DNA from: Molothrus aeneus
Lineage: Eukaryota; Chordata; Aves; Passeriformes; Icteridae
Assembly (NCBI RefSeq): GCF_037042795.1
Contig: NW_027099221.1
Span: 248,001 to 312,000 of the forward strand
Direction: 5' to 3'
Length of the DNA: 64,000 bases
Every line of letters begins with the position of its first letter. Positions within the stretch are counted from its first letter, which is position 1. Of this stretch, positions 8,609-22,831 are shown piece by piece. The position numbers and the translations under genes are program-made. The notes beneath the pieces were generated by a model. That model was not told where the DNA came from, ran no database searches, and saw nothing but the letters and a program-made list of their open reading frames with translations.

Positions 8609-11600
8609 GTGCCGGTCCCGGGCTTCTTTCGGCACAAACCGCTCTCAGGAGCTCCCTGCGCTCGCCACAATGCTCTGTGTGCGAAGAAGCCGCTTCTTCG
8701 CCTGCGGGAGAATCGGCGAGCGGCAGCTTCCCAAAGGCGAAGATGCAAGCTGCAGCACACAGGCACAGTGTGGGCAGCCTTCAGACTTAGAGAAAACAGT
8801 ACTTTACCACTCTCCTGCCTTTTCCATGGTTATTCTATTGGAAAAGAACGAGTTTTGGACAACTACCTTTCATTCTTGCCAAACTCTTTGCAGACCCCCG
8901 TGCAAGCTTTAGAACAAGATTTTGGATGTTTTCTTTCCTGGCAGAGTTTCTCCTTGCAAGATATGGTGGAAAAGCTTTTTGCTGAGTGTAGAGCGGCAAG
9001 ACACGCAGAAGACGCAGATACGCAGCTCTCCGAAGCTAAGTGCCGGTCCCGGGCTTCTTTCGGCACAAACCGCTCTCAGGAGCTCCCTGCGCTCGCCACA
9101 ATGCTCTGTGTGCGAAGAAGCCGCTTCTTCGCCTCCGGGAGAATCGGCGAGCGGCAGCTTCCCAAAGGCGAAGATGCAAGCTGCAGCACGCAGGCACAGT
9201 GTGGGCAGCCTTCAGACTTAGAGAAAACAGTACTTTACCACTCTCCTGCCTTTTCCATGGTTATTCTATTGGAAAAGAACGAGTTTTGGACAACTACCTT
9301 TCATTCTTGCCAAACTCTTTGCAGACCCCCGTGCAAGCTTTAGAACAAGATTTTGGATGTTTTCTTTCCTGGCAGAGTTTCTCCTTGCAAGATATGGTGG
9401 AAAAGCTTTTTGCTGAGTGTAGAGCAGCAAGACACGCAGAAGACGCAGATACGCAGCTCTCCGAAGCTAAGTGCCGGTCCCGGGCTTCTTTCGGCACAAA
9501 CCGCTCTCAGGAGCTCCCTGCGCTCGCCACAATGCTCTGTGTGCGAAGAAGCCGCTTCTTCGCCTCCGGGAGAATCGGCGAGCGGCAGCTTCCCAAAGGC
9601 GAAGATGCAAGCTGCAGCACACAGGCACAGTGTGGGCAGCCTTCAGACTTAGAGAAAACAGTACTTTACCACTCTCCTGCCTTTTCCATGGTTATTCTAT
9701 TGGAAAAGAACGAGTTTTGGACAACTACCTTTCATTCTTGCCAAACTCTTTGCAGACCCCCGTGCAAGCTTTAGAACAAGATTTTGGATGTTTTCTTTCC
9801 TGGCAGAGTTTCTCCTTGCAAGATATGGTGGAAAAGCTTTTTGCTGAGTGTAGAGCGGCAAGACACGCAGAAGACGCAGATACGCAGCTCTCCGAAGCTA
9901 AGTACCGGTCCCGGGCTTCTTTCGGCACAAACCGCTCTCAGGAGCTCCCTGCGCTCGCCACAATGCTCTGTGTGCGAAGAAGCCGCTTCTTCGCCTCCGG
10001 GAGAATCGGCGAGCGGCAGCTTCCCAAAGGCGAAGATGCAAGCTGCAGCACACAGGCACAGTGTGGGCAGCCTTCAGACTTAGAGAAAACAGTACTTTAC
10101 CACTCTCCTGCCTTTTCCATGGTTATTCTATTGGAAAAGAACGAGTTTTGGACAACTACCTTTCATTCTTGCCAAACTCTTTGCAGACCCCCGTGCAAGC
10201 TTTAGAACAAGATTTTGGATGTTTTCTTTCCTGGCAGAGTTTCTCCTTGCAAGATATGGTGGAAAAGCTTTTTGCTGAGTGTAGAGCGGCAAGACACGCA
10301 GAAGACGCAGATACGCAGCTCTCCGAAGCTAAGTGCCGGTCCCGGGCTTCTTTGGGCACAAACCGCTCTCAGGAGCTCCCTGCGCTCGCCACAATGCTCT
10401 GTGTGCGAAGAAGCCGCTTCTTCGCCTCCGGGAGAATCGGCGAGCGGCAGCTTCCCAAAGGCGAAGATGCAAGCTGCAGCACACAGGCACAGTGTGGGCA
10501 GCCTTCAGACTTAGAGAAAACAGTACTTTACCACTCTCCTGCCTTTTCCATGGTTATTCTATTGGAAAAGAACGAGTTTTGGACAACTACCTTTCATTCT
10601 TGCCAAACTCTTTGCAGACCCCCGTGCAAGCTTTAGAACAAGATTTTGGATGTTTTCTTTCCTGGCAGAGTTTCTCCTTGCAAGATATGGTGGAAAAGCT
10701 TTTTGCTGAGTGTAGAGCGGCAAGACACGCAGAAGACGCAGATACGCAGCTCTCCGAAGCTAAGTGCCGGTCCCGGGCTTCTTTCGGCACAAACCGCTCT
10801 CAGGAGCTCCCTGCGCTTGCCACAATGCTCTGTGTGCGAAGAAGCCGCTTCTTCGCCTGCGGGAGAATCGGCGAGCGGCAGCTTCCCAAAGGCGAAGATG
10901 CAAGCTGCAGCACGCAGGCACAGTGTGGGCAGCATTCAGACTTCGAGAAAACAGTACTTTACCACTCTCCTGCCTTTTCCATGGTTATTCTATTGGAAAA
11001 GAACGAGTTTTGGACAACTACCTTTCATTCTTGCCAAACTCTTTGCAGACCCCCGTGCAAGCTTTAGAACAAGATTTTGGATGTTTTCTTTCCTGGCAGA
11101 GTTTCTCCTTGCAAGATATGGTGGAAAAGCTTTTTGCTGAGTGTAGAGCGGCAAGACACGCAGAAGACGCAGATACGCAGCTCTCCGAAGCTAAGTACCG
11201 GTCCCGGGCTTCTTTCGGCACAAACCGCTCTCAGGAGCTCCCTGCGCTCGCCACAATGCTCTGTGTGCGAAGAAGCCGCGTCTTCGCCTCCGGGAGAATC
11301 GGCGAGCGGCAGCTTCCCAAAGGCGAAGATGCAAGCTGCAGCACACAGGCACAGTGTGGGCAGCCTTCAGACTTAGAGAAAACAGAACTTTACCACTCTC
11401 CTGCCTTTTCCATGGTTATTCTATTGGAAAAGAACGAGTTTTGGACAACTACCTTTCATTCTTGCCAAACTCTTTGCAGACCCCTGTGCAAGCTTTAGAA
11501 CAAGATATTGGATGTTTTCTTTCCTGGCAGAGTTTCTCCTTGCAAGATATGGTGGAAAAGCTTTTTGCTGAGTGTAGAGCGGCAAGACACGCAGAAGACG

Positions 11601-14600
11601 CAGATACGCAGCTCTCCGAAGCTAAGTGCCGGTCCCGGGCTTCTTTCGGCACAAACCGCTCTCAGGAGCTCCCTGCGCTCGCCACAATGCTCTGTGTGCG
11701 AAGAAGCCGCTTCTTCGCCTCCGGGAGAATCGGCGAGCGGCAGCTTCCCAAAGGCGAAGATGCAAGCTGCAGCACGCAGGCACAGTGTGGGCAGCCTTCA
11801 GACTTAGAGAAAACAGTACTTTACCACTCTCCTGCCTTTTCCATGGTTATTCTATTGGAAAAGAACGAGTTTTGGACAACTACCTTTCATTCTTGCCAAA
11901 CTCTTTGCAGACCCCCGTGCAAGCTTTAGAACAAGATTTTGGATGTTTTCTTTCCTGGCAGAGTTTCTCCTTGCAAGATATGGTGGAAAAGCTTTTTGCT
12001 GAGTGTAGAGCGGCAAGACACGCAGAAGACGCAGATACGCAGCTCTCCGAAGCTAAGTGCCGGTCCCGGGCTTCTTTCGGCACAAACCGCTCTCAGGAGC
12101 TCCCTGCGCTCGCCACAATGCTCTGTGTGCGAAGAAGCCGCTTCTTCGCCTCCGGGAGAATCGGCGAGCGGCAGCTTCCCAAAGGCGAAGATGCAAGCTG
12201 CAGCACGCAGGCACAGTGTGGGCAGCCTTCAGACTTAGAGAAAACAGTACTTTACCACTCTCCTGCCTTTTCCATGGTTATTCTATTGGAAAAGAACGAG
12301 TTTTGGACAACTACCTTTCATTCTTGCCAAACTCTTTGCAGACCCCCGTGCAAGCTTTAGAACAAGATTTTGGATGTTTTCTTTCCTGGCAGAGTTTCTC
12401 CTTGCAAGATATGGTGGAAAAGCTTTTTGCTGAGTGTAGAGCGGCAAGACACGCAGAAGACGCAGATACGCAGCTCTCCGAAGCTAAGTGCCGGTCCCGG
12501 GCTTCTTTCGGCACAAACCGCTCTCAGGAGCTCCCTGCGCTCGCCACAATGCTCTGTGTGCGAAGAAGCCGCTTCTTCGCCTCCGGAAGAGTCGGCGAGC
12601 GGCAGCTTCCCAAAGGCGAAGATGCAAGCTGCAGCACACAGGCACAGTGTGGGCAGCCTTCAGACTTAGAGAAAACAGTACTTTACCACTCTCCTGCCTT
12701 TTCCATGGTTATTCTATTGGAAAAGAACGAGTTTTGGACAACTACCTTTCATTCTTGCCAAACTCTTTGCAGACCCCCGTGCAAGCTTTAGAACAAGATT
12801 TTGGATGTTTTCTTTCCTGGCAGAGTTTCTCCTTGCAAGATATGGTGGAAAAGCTTTTTGCTGAGTGTAGAGCGGCAAGACACGCAGAAGACGCAGATAC
12901 GCAGCTCTCCGAAGCTAAGTGCCGGTCCCGGGCTTCTTTCGGCACAAACCGCTCTCAGGAGCTCCCTGCGCTCGCCACAATGCTCTGTGTGCGAAGAAGC
13001 CGCTTCTTCGCCTCCTGGAGAATCGGCGAGCGGCAGCTTCCCAAAGGCGAAGATGCAAGCTGCAGCACACAGGCACAGTGTGGGCAGCATTCAGACTTAG
13101 AGAAAACAGTACTTTACCACTCTCCTGCCTTTTCCATGGTTATTCTATTGGAAAAGAACGAGTTTTGGACAACTACCTTTCATTCTTGCCAAACTCTTTG
13201 CAGACCCCCGTGCAAGCTTTAGAACAAGATTTTGGATGTTTTCTTTCCTGGCAGAGTTTCTCCTTGCAAGATATGGTGGAAAAGCTTCTTGCTGAGTGTA
13301 GAGCGGCAAGACACGCAGAAGACGCAGATACGCAGCTCTCCGAAGCTAAGTGCCGGTCCCGGGCTTCTTTCGGCACAAACCGCTCTCAGGAGCTCCCTGC
13401 GCTCGCCACAATGCTCTGTGTGCGAAGAAGCCGCTTCTTCGCCTCCGGGAGAATCGGCGAGCGGCAGCTTCCCAAAGGCGAAGATGCAAGCTGCAGCACG
13501 CAGGCACAGTGTGGGCAGCCTTCAGACTTAGAGAAAACAGTACTTTACCACTCTCCTGCCTTTTCCATGGTTATTCTATTGGAAAAGAACGAGTTTTGGA
13601 CAACTACCTTTCATTCTTGCCAAACTCTTTGCAGACCCCCGTGCAAGCTTTAGAACAAGATTTTGGATGTTTTCTTTCCTGGCAGAGTTTCTCCTTGCAA
13701 GATATGGTGGAAAAGCTTTTTGCTGAGTGTAGAGCGGCAAGACACGCAGAAGACGCAGATACGCAGCTCTCCGAAGCTAAGTGCCGGTCCCGGGCTTCTT
13801 TCGGCACAAACCGCTCTCAGGAGCTCCCTGCGCTCGCCACAATGCTCTGTGTGCGAAGAAGCCGCTTCTTCGCCTCCGGGAGAATCGGCGAGCGGCAGCT
13901 TCCCAAAGGCGAAGATGCAAGCTGCAGCACGCAGGCACAGTGTGGGCAGCCTTCAGACTTAGAGAAAACAGTACTTTACCACTCTCCTGCCTTTTCCATG
14001 GTTATTCTATTGGAAAAGAACGAGTTTTGGACAACTACCTTTCATTCTTGCCAAACTCTTTGCAGACCCCCGTGCAAGCTTTAGAACAAGATTTTGGATG
14101 TTTTCTTTCCTGGCAGAGTTTCTCCTTGCAAGATATGGTGGAAAAGCTTTTTGCTGAGTGTAGAGCGGCAAGACACGCAGAAGACGCAGATACGCAGCTC
14201 TCCGAAGCTAAGTGCCGGTCCCGGGCTTCTTTCGGCACAAACCGCTCTCAGGAGCTCCCTGCGCTCGCCACAATGCTCTGTGTGCGAAGAAGCCGCTTCT
14301 TCGCCTCCGGGAGAATCGGCGAGCGGCAGCTTCCCAAAGGCGAAGATGCAAGCTGCAGCACGCAGGCACAGTGTGGGCAGCCTTCAGACTTAGAGAAAAC
14401 AGTACTTTACCACTCTCCTGCCTTTTCCATGGTTATTCTATTGGAAAAGAACGAGTTTTGGACAACTACCTTTCATTCTTGCCAAACTCTTTGCAGACCC
14501 CCGTGCAAGCTTTAGAACAAGATTTTGGATGTTTTCTTTCCTGGCAGAGTTTCTCCTTGCAAGATATGGTGGAAAAGCTTTTTGCTGAGTGTAGAGCGGC

Positions 14601-14642
14601 AAGACACGCAGAAGACGCAGATACGCAGCTCTCCGAAGCTAA
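8609..14642 (+). repeat. Higher-order block A, copy 2 (14 units)
   Basis: Units 20 to 33 repeat the marker order of 1713-8608. The CCTGCGGG unit is offset by 6896 bp (16 units). Markers from AGAGCAGCA (about 9422) to AAGATATTGG (about 11503) are offset by 6465 bp (15 units). Markers from CCGGAAGAGTCGG (about 12583) to GCTTCTTGC (13286) are offset by 6034 bp (14 units). The stepwise offsets show whole-unit losses or gains after the duplication. One unit differs in type between copies: TTTGGGCAC near 3456 against AAGTACCGG near 9902. A third CCTGCGGG unit follows at 14643, the expected start of a third copy. Confidence 0.85.
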
Positions 14643-17600
14643 GTGCCGGTCCCGGGCTTCTTTCGGCACAAACCGCTCTCAGGAGCTCCCTGCGCTCGCC
14701 ACAATGCTCTGTGTGCGAAGAAGCCGCTTCTTCGCCTGCGGGAGAATCGGCGAGCGGCAGCTTCCCAAAGGCGAAGATGCAAGCTGCAGCACGCAGGCAC
14801 AGTGTGGGCAGCCTTCAGACTTAGAGAAAACAGTACTTTACCACTCTCCTGCCTTTTCCATGGTTATTCTATTGGAAAAGAACGAGTTTTGGACAACTAC
14901 CTTTCATTCTTGCCAAACTCTTTGCAGACCCCCGTGCAAGCTTTAGAACAAGATTTTGGATGTTTTCTTTCCTGGCAGAGTTTCTCCTTGCAAGATATGG
15001 TGGAAAAGCTTTTTGCTGAGTGTAGAGCGGCAAGACACGCAGAAGACGCAGATACGCAGCTCTCCGAAGCTAAGTGCCGGTCCCGGGCTTCTTTCGGCAC
15101 AAACCGCTCTCAGGAGCTCCCTGCGCTCGCCACAATGCTCTGTGTGCGAAGAAGCCGCTTCTTCGCCTCCGGGAGAATCGGCGAGCGGCAGCTTCCCAAA
15201 GGCGAAGATGCAAGCTGCAGCACGCAGGCACAGTGTGGGCAGCCTTCAGACTTAGAGAAAACAGTTCTTTACCACTCTCCTGCCTTTTCCATGGTTATTC
15301 TATTGGAAAAGAACGAGTTTTGGACAACTACCTTTCATTCTTGCCAAACTCTTTGCAGACCCCCGTGCAAGCTTTAGAACAAGATTTTGGATGTTTTCTT
15401 TCCTGGCAGAGTTTCTCCTTGCAAGATATGGTGGAAAAGCTTTTTGCTGAGTGTAGAGCGGCAAGACACGCAGAAGACGCAGATACGCAGCTCTCCGAAG
15501 CTAAGTGCCGGTCCCGGGCTTCTTTCGGCACAAACCGCTCTCAGGAGCTCCCTGCGCTCGCCACAATGCTCTGTGTGCGAAGAAGCCGCTTCTTCGCCTC
15601 CGGGAGAATCGGCGAGCGGCAGCTTCCCAAAGGCGAAGATGCAAGCTGCAGCACGCAGGCACAGTGTGGGCAGCCTTCAGACTTAGAGAAAACAGTACTT
15701 TACCACTCTCCTGCCTTTTCCATGGTTATTCTATTGGAAAAGAACGAGTTTTGGACAACTACCTTTCATTCTTGCCAAACTCTTTGCAGACCCCCGTGCA
15801 AGCTTTAGAACAAGATTTTGGATGTTTTCTTTCCTGGCAGAGTTTCTCCTTGCAAGATATGGTGGAAAAGCTTTTTGCTGAGTGTAGAGCGGCAAGACAC
15901 GCAGAAGACGCAGATACGCAGCTCTCCGAAGCTAAGTGCCGGTCCCGGGCTTCTTTCGGCACAAACCGCTCTCAGGAGCTCCCTGCGCTCGCCACAATGC
16001 TCTGTGTGCGAAGAAGCCGCTTCTTCGCCTCCGGGAGAATCGGCGAGCGGCAGCTTCCCAAAGGCGAAGATGCAAGCTGCAGCACGCAGGCACAGTGTGG
16101 GCAGCCTTCAGACTTAGAGAAAACAGTACTTTACCACTCTCCTGCCTTTTCCATGGTTATTCTATTGGAAAAGAACGAGTTTTGGACAACTACCTTTCAT
16201 TCTTGCCAAACTCTTTGCAGACCCCCGTGCAAGCTTTAGAACAAGATTTTGGATGTTTTCTTTCCTGGCAGAGTTTCTCCTTGCAAGATATGGTGGAAAA
16301 GCTTTTTGCTGAGTGTAGAGCGGCAAGACACGCAGAAGACGCAGATACGCAGCTCTCCGAAGCTAAGTGCCGGTCCCGGGCTTCTTTCGGCACAAACCGC
16401 TCTCAGGAGCTCCCTGCGCTCGCCACAATGCTCTGTGTGCGAAGAAGCCGCTTCTTCGCCTCCTGGAGAATCGGCGAGCGGCAGCTTCCCAAAGGCGAAG
16501 ATGCAAGCTGCAGCACACAGGCACAGTGTGGGCAGCATTCAGACTTAGAGAAAACAGTACTTTACCACTCTCCTGCCTTTTCCATGGTTATTCTATTGGA
16601 AAAGAACGAGTTTTGGACAACTACCTTTCATTCTTGCCAAACTCTTTGCAGACCCCCGTGCAAGCTTTAGAAGAAGATTTTGGATGTTTTCTTTCCTGGC
16701 AGAGTTTCTCCTTGCAAGATATGGTGGAAAAGCTTTTTGCTGAGTGTAGAGCGGCAAGACACGCAGAAGACGCAGATACGCAGCTCTCCGAAGCTAAGTG
16801 CCGGTCCCGGGCTTCTTTCGGCACAAACCGCTCTCAGGAGCTCCCTGCGCTCGCCACAATGCTCTGTGTGCAAAGAAGCCGCTTCTTCGCCTCCGGGAGA
16901 ATCGGCGAGCGGCAGCTTCCCAAAGGCGAAGATGCAAGCTGCAGCACGCAGGCACAGTGTGGGCAGCCTTCAGACTTAGAGAAAACAGTACTTTACCACT
17001 CTCCTGCCTTTTCCATGGTTATTCTATTGGAAAAGAACGAGTTTTGGACAACTACCTTTCATTCTTGCCAAACTCTTTGCAGACCCCCGTGCAAGCTTTA
17101 GAACAAGATTTTGGATGTTTTCTTTCCTGGCAGAGTTTCTCCTTGCAAGATATGGTGGAAAAGCTTTTTGCTGAGTGTAGAGCGGCAAGACACGCAGAAG
17201 ACGCAGATACGCAGCTCTCCGAAGCTAAGTGCCGGTCCCGGGCTTCTTTCGGCACAAACCGCTCTCAGGAGCTCCCTGCGCTCGCCACAATGCTCTGTGT
17301 GCGAAGAAGCCGCTTCTTCGCCTCCGGGAGAATCGGCGAGCGGCAGCTTCCCAAAGGCGAAGATGCAAGCTGCAGCACGCAGGCACAGTGTGGGCAGCCT
17401 TCAGACTTAGAGAAAACAGTACTTTACCACTCTCCTGCCTTTTCCATGGTTATTCTATTGGAAAAGAACGAGTTTTGGACAACTACCTTTCATTCTTGCC
17501 AAACTCTTTGCAGACCCCCGTGCAAGCTTTAGAACAAGATTTTGGATGTTTTCTTTCCTGGCAGAGTTTCTCCTTGCAAGATATGGTGGAAAAGCTTTTT

Positions 17601-20600
17601 GCTGAGTGTAGAGCGGCAAGACACGCAGAAGACGCAGATACGCAGCTCTCCGAAGCTAAGTGCCGGTCCCGGGCTTCTTTCGGCACAAACCGCTCTCAGG
17701 AGCTCCCTGCGCTCGCCACAATGCTCTGTGTGCGAAGAAGCCGCTTCTTCGCCTCCGGGAGAATCGGCGAGCGGCAGCTTCCCAAAGGCGAAGATGCAAG
17801 CTGCAGCACGCAGGCACAGTGTGGGCAGCCTTCAGACTTAGAGAAAACAGTACTTTACCACTCTCCTGCCTTTTCCATGGTTATTCTATTGGAAAAGAAC
17901 GAGTTTTGGACAACTACCTTTCATTCTTGTCAAACTCTTTGCAGACCCCCGTGCAAGCTTTAGAACAAGATTTTGGATGTTTTCTTTCCTGGCAGAGTTT
18001 CTCCTTGCAAGATATGGTGGAAAAGCTTTTTGCTGAGTGTAGAGCGGCAAGACACGCAGAAGACGCAGATACGCAGCTCTCCGAAGCTAAGTGCCGGTCC
18101 CGGGCTTCTTTCGGCACAAACCGCTCTCAGGAGCTCCCTGCGCTCGCCACAATGCTCTGTGTGCGAAGAAGCCGCTTCTTCGCCTCCGGGAGAATCGGCG
18201 AGCGGCAGCTTCCCAAAGGCGAAGATGCAAGCTGCAGCACGCAGGCACAGTGTGGGCAGCCTTCAGACTTAGAGAAAACAGTACTTTACCACTCTCCTGC
18301 CTTTTCCATGGTTATTCTATTGGAAAAGAACGAGTTTTGGACAACTACCTTTCATTCTTGCCAAACTCTTTGCAGACCCCCGTGCAAGCTTTAGAACAAG
18401 ATTTTGGATGTTTTCTTTCCTGGCAGAGTTTCTCCTTGCAAGATATGGTGGAAAAGCTTTTTGCTGAGTGTAGAGCGGCAAGACACGCAGAAGACGCAGA
18501 TACGCAGCTCTCCGAAGCTAAGTGCCGGTCCCGGGCTTCTTTCGGCACAAACCGCTCTCAGGAGCTCCCTGCGCTCGCCACAATGCTCTGTGTGCGAAGA
18601 AGCCGCTTCTTCGCCTCCGGGAGAATCTGCGAGCGGCAGCTTCCCAAAGGCGAAGATGCAAGCTGCAGCACGCAGGCACAGTGTGGGCAGCCTTCAGACT
18701 TAGAGAAAACAGTACTTTACCACTCTCCTGCCTTTTCCATGGTTATTCTATTGGAAAAGAACGAGTTTTGGACAACTACCTTTCATTCTTGCCAAACTCT
18801 TTGCAGACCTCCGTGCAAGCTTTAGAACAAGATTTTGGATGTTTTCTTTCCTGGCAGAGTTTCTCCTTGCAAGATATGGTGGAAAAGCTTTTTGCTGAGT
18901 GTAGAGCGGCAAGACACGCAGAAGACGCAGATACGCAGCTCTCCGAAGCTAAGTGCCGGTCCCGGGCTTCTTTCGGCACAAACCGCTCTCAGGAGCTCCC
19001 TGCGCTCGCCACAATGCTCTGTGTGCGAAGAAGCCGCTTCTTCGCCTCCGGGAGAATCGGCGAGCGGCAGCTTCCCAAAGGCGAAGATGCAAGCTGCAGC
19101 ACACAGGCACAGTGTGGGCAGCCTTCAGACTTAGAGAAAACAGTACTTTACCACTCTCCTGCCTTTTCCATGGTTATTCTATTGGAAAAGAACGAGTTTT
19201 GGACAACTACCTTTCATTCTTGCCAAACTCTTTGCAGACCCCCGTGCAAGCTTTAGAAGAAGATTTTGGATGTTTTCTTTCCTGGCAGAGTTTCTCCTTG
19301 CAAGATATGGTGGAAAAGCTTTTTGCTGAGTGTAGAGCGGCAAGACACGCAGAAGACGCAGATACGCAGCTCTCCGAAGCTAAGTGCCGGTCCCGGGCTT
19401 CTTTCGGCACAAACCGCTCTCAGGAGCTCCCTGCGCTCGCCACAATGCTCTGTGTGCGAAGAAGCCGCTTCTTCGCCTCCGGGAGAATCGGCGAGCGGCA
19501 GCTTCCCAAAGGCGAAGATGCAAGCTGCAGCACGCAGGCACAGTGTGGGCAGCCTTCAGACTTAGAGAAAACAGTACTTTACCACTCTCCTGCCTTTTCC
19601 ATGGTTATTCTATTGGAAAAGAACGAGTTTTGGACAACTACCTTTCATTCTTGCCAAACTCTTTGCAGACCCCCGTGCAAGCTTTAGAAGAAGATTTTGG
19701 ATGTTTTCTTTCCTGGCAGAGTTTCTCCTTGCAAGATATGGTGGAAAAGCTTTTTGCTGAGTGTAGAGCGGCAAGACACGCAGAAGACGCAGATACGCAG
19801 CTCTCCGAAGCTAAGTGCCGGTCCCGGGCTTCTTTCGGCACAAACCGCTCTCAGGAGCTCCCTGCGCTCGCCACAATGCTCTGTGTGCGAAGAAGCCGCT
19901 TCTTCGCCTCCGGGAGAATCGGCGAGCGGCAGCTTCCCAAAGGCGAAGATGCAAGCTGCAGCACGCAGGCACAGTGTGGGCAGCCTTCAGACTTAGAGAA
20001 AACAGTACTTTACCACTCTCCTGCCTTTTCCATGGTTATTCTATTGGAAAAGAACGAGTTTTGGACAACTACCTTTCATTCTTGCCAAACTCTTTGCAGA
20101 CCCCCGTGCAAGCTTTAGAACAAGATTTTGGATGTTTTCTTTCCTGGCAGAGTTTCTCCTTGCAAGATATGGTGGAAAAGCTTTTTGCTGAGTGTAGAGC
20201 GGCAAGACACGCAGAAGACGCAGATACGCAGCTCTCCGAAGCTAAGTGCCGGTCCCGGGCTTCTTTCGGCACAAACCGCTCTCAGGAGCTCCCTGCGCTC
20301 ACCACAATGCTCTGTGTGCGAAGAAGCCGCTTCTTCGCCTCCGGGAGAATCGGCGAGCGGCAGCTTCCCAAAGGCGAAGATGCAAGCTGCAGCACGCAGG
20401 CACAGTGTGGGCAGCCTTCAGACTTAGAGAAAACAGTACTTTACCACTCTCCTGCCTTTTCCATGGTTATTCTATTGGAAAAGAACGAGTTTTGGACAAC
20501 TACCTTTCATTCTTGCCAAACTCTTTGCAGACCTCCGTGCAAGCTTTAGAACAAGATTTTGGATGTTTTCTTTCCTGGCAGAGTTTCTCCTTGCAAGATA

Positions 20601-22831
20601 TGGTGGAAAAGCTTTTTGCTGAGTGTAGAGCGGCAAGACACGCAGAAGACGCAGATACGCAGCTCTCCGAAGCTAAGTGCCGGTCCCGGGCTTCTTTCGG
20701 CACAAACCGCTCTCAGGAGCTCCCTGCGCTCGCCACAATGCTCTGTGTGCGAAGAAGCCGCTTCTTCGCCTCCGGGAGAATCGGCGAGCGGCAGCTTCCC
20801 AAAGGCGAAGATGCAAGCTGCAGCACACAGGCACAGTGTGGGCAGCCTTCAGACTTAGAGAAAACAGTACTTTACCACTCTCCTGCCTTTTCCATGGTTA
20901 TTCTATTGGAAAAGAACGAGTTTTGGACAACTACCTTTCATTCTTGCCAAACTCTTTGCAGACCCCCGTGCAAGCTTTAGAACAAGATTTTGGATGTTTT
21001 CTTTCCTGGCAGAGTTTCTCCTTGCAAGATATGGTGGAAAAGCTTCTTGCTGAGTGTAGAGCGGCAAGACACGCAGAAGACGCAGATACGCAGCTCTCCG
21101 AAGCTAAGTGCCGGTCCCGGGCTTCTTTCGGCACAAACCGCTCTCAGGAGCTCCCTGCGCTCGCCACAATGCTCTGTGTGCGAAGAAGCCGCTTCTTCGC
21201 CTCCGGGAGAATCGGCGAGCGGCAGCTTCCCAAAGGCGAAGATGCAAGCTGCAGCACGCAGGCACAGTGTGGGCAGCCTTCAGACTTAGAGGAAACAGTA
21301 CTTTACCACTCTCCTGCCTTTTCCATGGTTATTCTATTGGAAAAGAACGAGTTTTGGACAACTACCTTTCATTCTTGCCAAACTCTTTGCAGACCCCCGT
21401 GCAAGCTTTAGAACAAGATTTTGGATGTTTTCTTTCCTGGCAGAGTTTCTCCTTGCAAGATATGGTGGAAAAGCTTTTTGCTGAGTGTAGAGCGGCAAGA
21501 CACGCAGAAGACGCAGATACGCAGCTCTCCGAAGCTAAGTGCCGGTCCCGGGCTTCTTTCGGCACAAACCGCTCTCAGGAGCTCCCTGCGCTCGCCACAA
21601 TGCTCTGTGTGCGAAGAAGCCGCTTCTTCGCCTCCGGGAGAATCGGCGAGCGGCAGCTTCCCAAAGGCGAAGATGCAAGCTGCAGCACGCAGGCACAGTG
21701 TGGGCAGCCTTCAGACTTAGAGAAAACAGTACTTTACCACTCTCCTGCCTTTTCCATGGTTATTCTATTGGAAAAGAACGAGTTTTGGACAACTACCTTT
21801 CATTCTTGCCAAACTCTTTGCAGACCCCCGTGCAAGCTTTAGAACAAGATTTTGGATGTTTTCTTTCCTGGCAGAGTTTCTCCTTGCAAGATATGGTGGA
21901 AAAGCTTTTTGCTGAGTGTAGAGCGGCAAGACACGCAGAAGACGCAGATACGCAGCTCTCCGAAGCTAAGTACCGGTCCCGGGCTTCTTTCGGCACAAAC
22001 CGCTCTCAGGAGCTCCCTGCGCTCGCCACAATGCTCTGTGTGCGAAGAAGCCGCTTCTTCGCCTCCGGGAGAATCGGCGAGCGGCAGCTTCCCAAAGGCG
22101 AAGATGCAAGCTGCAGCACACAGGCACAGTGTGGGCAGCCTTCAGACTTAGAGGAAACAGAACTTTACCACTCTCCTGCCTTTTCCATGGTTATTCTATT
22201 GGAAAAGAACGAGTTTTGGACAACTACCTTTCATTCTTGCCAAACTCTTTGCAGACCCCCGTGCAAGCTTTAGAACAAGATTTTGGATGTTTTCTTTCCT
22301 GGCAGACTTTCTCCTTGCAAGATATGGTGGAAAAGCTTTTTGCTGAGTGTAGAGCGGCAAGACACGCAGAAGACGCAGATACGCAGCTCTCCGAAGCTAA
22401 GTGCCGGTCCCGGGCTTCTTTCGGCACAAACCGCTCTCAGGAGCTCCCTGCGCTTGCCACAATGCTCTGTGTGCGAAGAAGCCGCTTCTTCGCCTCCGGG
22501 AGAATCGGCGAGCGGCAGCTTCCCAAAGGCGAAGATGCAAGCTGCAGCACACAGGCACAGTGTGGGCAGCCTTCAGACTTAGAGAAAACAGTACTTTACC
22601 ACTCTCCTGCCTTTTCCATGGTTATTCTATTGGAAAAGAACGAGTTTTGGACAACTACCTTTCATTCTTGCCAAACTCTTTGCAGACCCCCGTGCAAGCT
22701 TTAGAACAAGATTTTGGATGTTTTCTTTCCTGGCAGAGTTTCTCCTTGCAAGATATGGTGGAAAAGCTTTTTGCTGAGTGTAGAGCGGCAAGACACGCAG
22801 AAGACGCAGATACGCAGCTCTCCGAAGCTAA
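14643..22831 (+). repeat. Mixed zone, units 34 to 52
   Basis: Begins like a third copy of block A with a CCTGCGGG unit. It then keeps only a CCTCCTGG and GGCAGCATTC unit (about 16461-16535), 8 units after its counterpart in copy 2. Most units here are the AGCACGCAGG type. The AGAAGAAGA variant appears for the first time (about 16670, 19257 and 19688). ACCTCCGTG appears at about 18808 and 20532, four units apart. The end (about 21970-22460) again has AAGTACCGG, ACAGAACTT and GCGCTTGCC, as at the left edge. I see no clear single HOR period. Confidence 0.65.
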
